A stretch of 11,480 nucleotides of DNA from GCA-002727735 sp036159515. GTDB lineage: Bacteria > Bacteroidota > Bacteroidia > Flavobacteriales_D > Parvicellaceae. The stretch lies in contig JAYYEV010000011.1 in assembly GCA_036159515.1 (NCBI GenBank), positions 1 to 11,480 on the forward strand, given 5' to 3'. Of this stretch, positions 7,473 through 11,480 are shown in pieces (within the stretch, counting starts at the first letter, position 1; each line of letters begins with the position of its first letter). Both the position numbers and the translations under genes were made by a program. The notes beneath the pieces were generated by a model that saw only the letters and a program-made list of their open reading frames with translations, had not been told where the DNA came from and did not search any database.

Positions 7473-8662
7473 AAATGAAGCCGATTTATATCATATTAGT
7501 AGTTTTGGTTTTCTCGTGTACCAAAAATTTTATACCACCTTCATCTGTATGTGTAGATAATGTAAATTTTTTGCAGAGCGCTTCCGTTCATCCTAAAGGA
7601 GATACCCTACAACAAATTCTAGATGAATATATTTCTTTGGGAGTTCCTGGTGCAACAATGCTTCTAGCTGATCAAAATGGGGTTTGGATTGGTTCAGCTG
7701 GGTTTGCGGATATCAAAAAGGGGATTGCCATGCAACCATGTCATATTTTAAAGCCTGGAAGTGTGGCCAAAATGATTATAGGAAATCTTATTTGGCAATT
7801 ACAAGAAGATGGGTTATTAGACATTAACGATCCTATTGGTGATTACATTCCAGAAATAGCTGCAGCCATTACCAATGGTGATCGGATAACGGTTAAAATG
7901 CTATTAAATCATACGTCAGGTATTTATCAAATCGGAAGAGATTTGGATTTTAATTTAGGGGTAGTGAATGATTTTACCAGACCTTGGACGGCTGACGATA
8001 TTATTCAATATTTTACGGATAAACCTGCTACTAATGAACCTGGAGAGGAACAAAATTACAGTAATACGAATACTTTAATTTCTGAACTTATCATCGAGGC
8101 CGTTACTTCTCAATCGGTAGAAACCGTACTAAATGACATGATTTTTAGTCCTTTAGGTATGCAAAATTCAGTCTATTATGATTATTCCACTGAATTTCCA
8201 CTAGATCATTTAGCCCAAGGGTATCTTGATTTTAGCAATGATGGAAAGGATATTCAAAACGTATCTGATTTAAATCCTGGAAGTGGAAATGGATATACAG
8301 GATTATATACCAATGCAGAAGACATGTATTTATTTATGAAAGCTGTTTTTGTAGATCACTCTATTATTACTTCTGCTAGCTTAGATACCATATTAAATAG
8401 CTTTGTTTTGTCTTCAGGTGGCGGTTACGCTTCTAGTTCAGGTGGTATACATCAACAAGACATCTATTTTTTTGGTGATAGTCTTCATGCATATGGACAC
8501 AGTGGAGGAGATATAGGGTACACGGCCAATGTAATTTTTATTCAAGAGTTACAAACCATAGTGATTTTAAATTATAACTATGGAACCCAATTTAGTACTC
8601 CTCTTGGTTCAGAGCTATTTAACATGAAAAGAGCCCTCTATAGTGCTGTGATTAATCCTTGA
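7469..8662 (+). CDS. Beta-lactamase-fold serine hydrolase lipoprotein
   Basis: This 397-aa protein belongs to the serine beta-lactamase/penicillin-binding-protein-like family (class C, AmpC/esterase/D-aminopeptidase group). The leader ends in a lipobox-like VFSC with the cysteine at residue 17, so it is a lipoprotein. The three active-site motifs are present: SVAK (S98-K101) with the nucleophile and lysine, YSN (197-199), and HSGG (344-347), replacing the KTG box as in many esterase/peptidase members. Extra family signs are 'LLNHTSGI' and the Y-S-N-T-N-T stretch. Possible activities include D-Ala peptidase, D-amino peptidase or esterase; true beta-lactam resistance cannot be claimed. It shares an ATGA overlap with the barrel-like protein and is followed after 2 bases by the zinc-ribbon gene. 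Confidence 0.88.
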   Translation: MKMKPIYIILVVLVFSCTKNFIPPSSVCVDNVNFLQSASVHPKGDTLQQILDEYISLGVPGATMLLADQNGVWIGSAGFADIKKGIAMQPCHILKPGSVAKMIIGNLIWQLQEDGLLDINDPIGDYIPEIAAAITNGDRITVKMLLNHTSGIYQIGRDLDFNLGVVNDFTRPWTADDIIQYFTDKPATNEPGEEQNYSNTNTLISELIIEAVTSQSVETVLNDMIFSPLGMQNSVYYDYSTEFPLDHLAQGYLDFSNDGKDIQNVSDLNPGSGNGYTGLYTNAEDMYLFMKAVFVDHSIITSASLDTILNSFVLSSGGGYASSSGGIHQQDIYFFGDSLHAYGHSGGDIGYTANVIFIQELQTIVILNYNYGTQFSTPLGSELFNMKRALYSAVINP

Positions 8663-8664
8663 AA

Positions 8665-8829
8665 GTGAGGACAAAACCATGTAAAATATGTAATCAAGAA
8701 AATAAACTGGTGTACAGGGTTAAAGTAGATGAAACTAAAAATTGGTATTTTGCGTGTAAATCTTGTACAGAAAATGAAATTAAAAACAATAAATATTATC
8801 GATATGGTGGCACCTGGAAAGGATACTAG
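8665..8829 (+). CDS. Small zinc-ribbon protein, CxxC-CxxC, ending YRYGGTWKGY
   Basis: This 54-aa frame has two CxxC pairs, C6-x2-C9 (KPCKICNQ) and C31-x2-C34 (FACKSCTE), 21 residues apart. Between them lie alternating beta-type residues (LVYRVKVDET, NWYF). This is the layout of a zinc ribbon. The conserved-looking tail YYRYGGTWKGY follows; from memory it recurs in small proteins of many marine bacteria, but no database was searched. The GTG at 8665 was chosen; a TTG at 8659, overlapping the previous stop, would add two residues. No ATG start is available, which makes the gene easy to miss. Its end overlaps the FKBP gene by 26 bases. The role is unknown; zinc ribbons bind nucleic acids or proteins. 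Confidence 0.8.
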   Translation: MRTKPCKICNQENKLVYRVKVDETKNWYFACKSCTENEIKNNKYYRYGGTWKGY

Positions 8830-9292
8830 GTTTTTTATAACGCAAAAAGTATTTCATTTTGTTTTTTTATGCTCGGTATTATGCTTCTTAGGCTGTAATA
8901 AGAACAAAGATTATACTCAAATTGACGATGAAATCATCCAACAATATATTAGCGATAATAACCTAAATGCTACTTCTACAAGCTCAGGATTGTACTACGT
9001 TATTGAAACCACAGGGAATGGTGTTTTCCCCAATATTTATTCTACAGTGACTGTGGCTTACACTGGAATGTTAACAGACGGTACCGTGTTTGATCAATCT
9101 AGCTCAGCTGGAATAAGTTTTCCGTTAACTAATGTAATTCAAGGTTGGCAAGAAGGGATTCCACTTTTTAGTGAGGGAGGTACTGGGAAATTACTGATTC
9201 CATCTGCTTTAGGATATGGAGATAGAGCAGTAGGGAATATCCCTGAAAATTCAGTGTTAATTTTTGATGTAGAACTAATAGATGTAGATTAA
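8804..9292 (+). CDS. FKBP-type peptidyl-prolyl isomerase lipoprotein
   Basis: The protein has 162 aa from the ATG at 8804. Upstream in-frame ATGs at 8729 and later lie inside the zinc-ribbon gene and add only sequence with no signal character, so I reject them. A hydrophobic leader ends in CFLGC with the cysteine at residue 31, giving a lipoprotein after a somewhat long n-region. The FKBP domain covers about 60-162. Positions matching the FKBP12 active site are all there: Y86, F96, D97, V111, I112, W115, Y138 and F154. It would speed proline cis/trans isomerisation of exported proteins in the periplasm or at the outer membrane. The 26-base overlap with the zinc-ribbon gene and the 5-base gap to the GH16 gene place it in the same run. 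The start is less sure than the domain. Confidence 0.9.
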   Translation: MVAPGKDTRFFITQKVFHFVFLCSVLCFLGCNKNKDYTQIDDEIIQQYISDNNLNATSTSSGLYYVIETTGNGVFPNIYSTVTVAYTGMLTDGTVFDQSSSAGISFPLTNVIQGWQEGIPLFSEGGTGKLLIPSALGYGDRAVGNIPENSVLIFDVELIDVD

Positions 9293-9297
9293 ATAAA

Positions 9298-10689
9298 ATG
9301 ATAATGAAAATTTCAAAATTACTTTTTGGTGCAATTCTGCTGTTACTGTTATCAAGTTGCAAAAAGGACGATCCTATCCCTAGCATTGAAGGCTATACGT
9401 TAGAGTGGAGTGATGAATTCAATGGATCTTCCATTAGTACAGTGAATTGGGTGCACGAAATCGGAGATGGAACGGATTATGGACTTCCTGTTGGATGGGG
9501 GAATAATGAATTGCAACTTTATACTAATGCTTCCCAAAATTCATACCTTGAAGACATTAATGATGATAATAGAGCTTTAGTAATTGAAGCCACTGAGTCA
9601 GCCCCTGGTGAATATCATTCTGCTAAATTGACTACAAGCGGACTAAGAAGCTTTCGATATGGTAAAATTGATGCTAGGATTAAGCTTCCCACTGCTCAAG
9701 GTATGTGGCCCGCTTTCTGGATGTTAGGTGATAATTTTTCTACGCTCGGGTGGCCTGGTTGTGGCGAAATTGATATCCTTGAATTGGTTGGGTTTGAACC
9801 CAATACGATAAGGGGGAATATACATTATGTGGATAGCGATCAAAGTTATGCAAGTGCAGAAGGTGATCCTGCCATAATAGCCGAATCGTTTAGTGAAGAT
9901 TATCACCAATTTGGAATAGAGTGGACTCCCAATGAAATCACCTACTTATTAGATGATATCGTTTATAAAACGGTGTCCATAGATGACGATGGTATGAAAG
10001 AGTTTGATCGTTCATTTTATCTTATTCTTAACGTAGCAGTTGGTGGTAATTGGCCCGGTTCACCTGATGCTAGTACTGTTTTTCCACAGAAAATGTACGT
10101 AGATTACATACGTTATTACAGTAAAGATGGTTTTAATCCACCTAGTGAACCCGCATTAGTGGTAGCAGAGGAAACGGTAGGCGTATTTACCCCTCCAAAT
10201 TCTACTCAACACGCTTTTAGCCAAGGGTTAAATCAGTTTCCTAATATAGAAGTGGTAGTATATGGGGCAGGAGGCGAGCCTGATGTGTCCACATCTGGAA
10301 CTGCTGTTGATGGAGATAGTTCCTTATTATTCAGCTTCCCCGGAGGAAATTGGGGAGGAGGTTATTTTGACTTAGATACGGCTATAATGGATATGAGTAG
10401 TTATGCTAATGGTAGCTTAGTCTTTTCAGTAAATAAGCCAGTTGAACTTCAAAATGCAGAAATAAAAATTGAGTCCCCTTTTTCAAGTGGCTCGGTGTTT
10501 TTGACCAATTACGCTCCGTCAAACACGTTAGCAAACGGATTTGTGGAGTATACCATTCCACTTTCTGATTTTACGGGTTTAGATTTTACTAACATCAAGA
10601 TACCCTTTGCTTGTTGGAACCCGACAGATGGCTCTGGTGCCTTTTCTTCTTTTGATGTATATTTTGATGATATTCGTTGGGAGCAATAG
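9298..10689 (+). CDS. GH16 laminarinase-like glycoside hydrolase lipoprotein
   Basis: This 463-aa enzyme has a lipoprotein leader with LLSSC and the cysteine at residue 21, followed by KKDD. The KKDD resembles the Bacteroidota surface-export signal, so it may sit on the cell surface. The GH16 domain spans about 32-275. The catalytic motif GEIDILE gives nucleophile E157, D159 and acid/base E162. The extra residue (ExDxxE) fits endo-1,3-beta-glucanases (laminarinases), as opposed to the ExDxE of lichenases. Other GH16 marks are WPAFWMLG and NVAVGGNWPG. A C-terminal region (about 285-463) rich in beta strands, ending YFDDIRWEQ, looks like a galactose-binding-fold module for carbohydrate contact. 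The expected reaction is cleavage of beta-1,3-glucan such as algal laminarin. No SusC/SusD genes are nearby. A second in-frame ATG at 9304 could be the real start. Confidence 0.93.
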   Translation: MIMKISKLLFGAILLLLLSSCKKDDPIPSIEGYTLEWSDEFNGSSISTVNWVHEIGDGTDYGLPVGWGNNELQLYTNASQNSYLEDINDDNRALVIEATESAPGEYHSAKLTTSGLRSFRYGKIDARIKLPTAQGMWPAFWMLGDNFSTLGWPGCGEIDILELVGFEPNTIRGNIHYVDSDQSYASAEGDPAIIAESFSEDYHQFGIEWTPNEITYLLDDIVYKTVSIDDDGMKEFDRSFYLILNVAVGGNWPGSPDASTVFPQKMYVDYIRYYSKDGFNPPSEPALVVAEETVGVFTPPNSTQHAFSQGLNQFPNIEVVVYGAGGEPDVSTSGTAVDGDSSLLFSFPGGNWGGGYFDLDTAIMDMSSYANGSLVFSVNKPVELQNAEIKIESPFSSGSVFLTNYAPSNTLANGFVEYTIPLSDFTGLDFTNIKIPFACWNPTDGSGAFSSFDVYFDDIRWEQ

Positions 10690-10692
10690 GTT

Positions 10693-10989
10693 ATGTTAAC
10701 AACAGCTGAAATGGTTTGTGAGCTTTGTGAACGACAACAAAAACTAACGTTTCATCATTTAATTCCAAAGAAGAATCACAAAATTAAGTACATCCAAAAG
10801 CGTTTTTCAGCCATTGATTTAAATAAGTACGGAATTATGATTTGTAATGACTGTCATAAAATGATACACAAACTAATCCCTCACAAACAGCTAGCGCTTG
10901 AATTTAATACAATAGATAAGCTACTTATTCACAAGGAATTAGCAAAGTTTATTAGCTGGGTAAAATCACAAACCAAAAAAGTAAAATAG
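10693..10989 (+). CDS. Small HNH-endonuclease-like protein
   Basis: The 98-aa cytoplasmic protein has CELC (C9, C12), a TFHHLIPKK segment with H21/H22, and ICNDCHKMIH with C51, C54, H55 and H59. Two CxxC pairs for zinc plus the double histidine and final histidine match HNH/McrA-type nuclease folds. The tail LALEFNTIDKLLIH...FISWVK resembles a conserved small HNH family that I recall from many bacteria. DNA cleavage is possible but unproven; many small HNH-like proteins have no known job. No partner methylase, helicase or other defence gene stands beside it. It starts 3 bases after the GH16 stop and ends 3 bases before the next gene. An in-frame ATG at 10711 is a second possible start. Confidence 0.8.
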   Translation: MLTTAEMVCELCERQQKLTFHHLIPKKNHKIKYIQKRFSAIDLNKYGIMICNDCHKMIHKLIPHKQLALEFNTIDKLLIHKELAKFISWVKSQTKKVK

Positions 10990-10992
10990 CCT

Positions 10993-11343
10993 ATGAATTT
11001 AATGTACTACATATTTGTTTCATTTCTTCTTATTATTACTCCATCTTTTTTGGGGCAATCCATATTTAACTTAGAAGCTAATCAAAGCATGTTGATGTAT
11101 GGAAAAGGGAAGGGGCAAGATGGTGCTATAAATCCATTTGCCGGAAAGGTCTGCTATGCCTTAATTAAGAACAAAGGAAAAAAGGAAATGTATATTCGAG
11201 TTCAGTAAAATGGGTTAATAGTAAAATCAATCCCTTTATTGCCTAAAGAAACGAAGAAAGTAGATTTACCAGTGGGGTACGAACTTTACTTTGACGGAAA
11301 TGAATTATGTCCAAGTAAGGTTGAATTGGAATTTGGTAAATAA
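10993..11343 (+). pseudogene. Secreted small protein interrupted by an in-frame TAA
   Basis: From ATG 10993 the frame gives a signal-peptide-like start (hydrophobic to about residue 20, SFLGQ) and 71 aa. It then meets TAA at 11206-11208 and continues open in the same frame for 44 more codons to TAA at 11341. The segments on both sides look like one domain: KKEMYIRVQ before the stop, then NGLIVKSIPLLPKETKK and LPVGYELYFDGN after it. The tail has protein-like composition and no start codon of its own that would make sense. The simplest reading is one gene of about 116 residues with a single nonsense change (for example CAA, GAA or AAA to TAA) or a sequencing error. The family was not recognised; the content suggests a small secreted beta-rich protein. 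The 71-aa product might still be made. Confidence 0.7.
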
Positions 11344-11356
11344 TTATATTTAATTT

Positions 11357-11480
11357 ATGAAGAAATTCTTGATAAAATTAGTTATTGAAAGCGATACCAA
11401 ACTTGGAAGACGGTTTGATGTTTTTATACAGTTATTAATCGTTCTATCGCTAATTTCTTTCTCCGTTGAAACAATACCTG
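11357..11480 (+). CDS. Voltage-gated ion channel-like protein, N-terminus only
   Basis: Forty-one codons are visible from ATG 11357 to the window end. The text has VIESDTKLGRRFDVFIQLL followed by IVLSLISFSVETIP. A short charged start with 'SDTKLGRRFD' before a first hydrophobic helix is what bacterial voltage-gated potassium channels (ion transporter family) show at the start of S1. Pore and voltage-sensor segments lie outside the window, so ion type cannot be told. It starts 13 bases after the interrupted gene. Confidence 0.6.
   Translation, partial: MKKFLIKLVIESDTKLGRRFDVFIQLLIVLSLISFSVETIP

Noticed and set aside
7469..8662. Antibiotic-resistance beta-lactamase
   Set aside because: The fold and SxxK/YSN motifs fit, but the HSGG third motif and lipoprotein form are shared with many peptidases and esterases, so a resistance claim is not supported.
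9168..9386. Open frame of 72 codons on the minus strand
   Set aside because: It runs antisense across the FKBP C-terminus and the GH16 leader, both of which are clear genes.
9724..9909. Open frame of 61 codons on the minus strand
   Set aside because: It is antisense to the GH16 catalytic region and has no protein-family features.
9298..10689. Polysaccharide utilisation locus around the GH16 gene
   Set aside because: No SusC, SusD, sulfatase, regulator or second glycosidase is present in the window.
10693..10989. Restriction or other anti-phage system built on the HNH protein
   Set aside because: Neighbours are a glucanase, a small secreted protein and a channel. There is no methylase, ATPase, reverse transcriptase or other usual partner.

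Overview
The window looks like a piece of a Bacteroidota chromosome, most likely from a marine or aquatic Flavobacteriales-type bacterium; the lineage is inferred from gene content. The DNA is AT-rich, genes lack obvious Shine-Dalgarno sequences, and short-lipobox lipoproteins are frequent. One lipoprotein has a CKKDD start resembling the Bacteroidota surface-export signal. The TPR-membrane-SpoIIE phosphatase with an 'ITDSINYAKRIQ' linker is also typical of the phylum. No rRNA, tRNA, CRISPR array, insertion sequence or phage gene was seen.

Left part, minus strand (1-4716), in transcription order: an M42-type metallo-aminopeptidase overlaps by one base (TAATG) with an SH3-NlpC/P60 peptidase. 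Both appear cytoplasmic, and together they suggest processing or recycling of short (muro)peptides. A hairpin terminator candidate follows. Next comes a 107-bp gap with a possible clpB promoter, in which a perfect 10-bp palindrome and two direct repeats lie around the spacer. Then come clpB, the complete disaggregase of 870 aa, and a lipoprotein with an NTF2/DUF4440-like domain. The lipoprotein overlaps the 3' end of clpB by 14 bases and runs off the left edge.

Right part, plus strand (about 4784-11480): nine coding units follow one another with gaps of at most 13 bases or with overlaps, and no terminator was seen between them. They are a TPR/SpoIIE PP2C phosphatase, a secreted protein that may be an outer-membrane barrel, a beta-lactamase-fold serine hydrolase lipoprotein, a 54-aa CxxC/CxxC zinc-ribbon protein, an FKBP-type prolyl isomerase lipoprotein, a GH16 laminarinase-like lipoprotein, a small HNH-like protein, a secreted protein interrupted by an in-frame stop, and the start of a voltage-gated ion-channel-like protein. 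Many products are predicted to be exported, but no single pathway is obvious. The layout may be a compact co-transcribed run rather than a functional operon.

Points most worth checking: the 54-aa zinc-ribbon gene, which forces a later start for the FKBP gene; the nonsense-interrupted gene at 10993-11343; the symmetric element in front of clpB; and the coupled barrel/serine-hydrolase pair of unknown function. I found no convincing novel defence or mobile system here.
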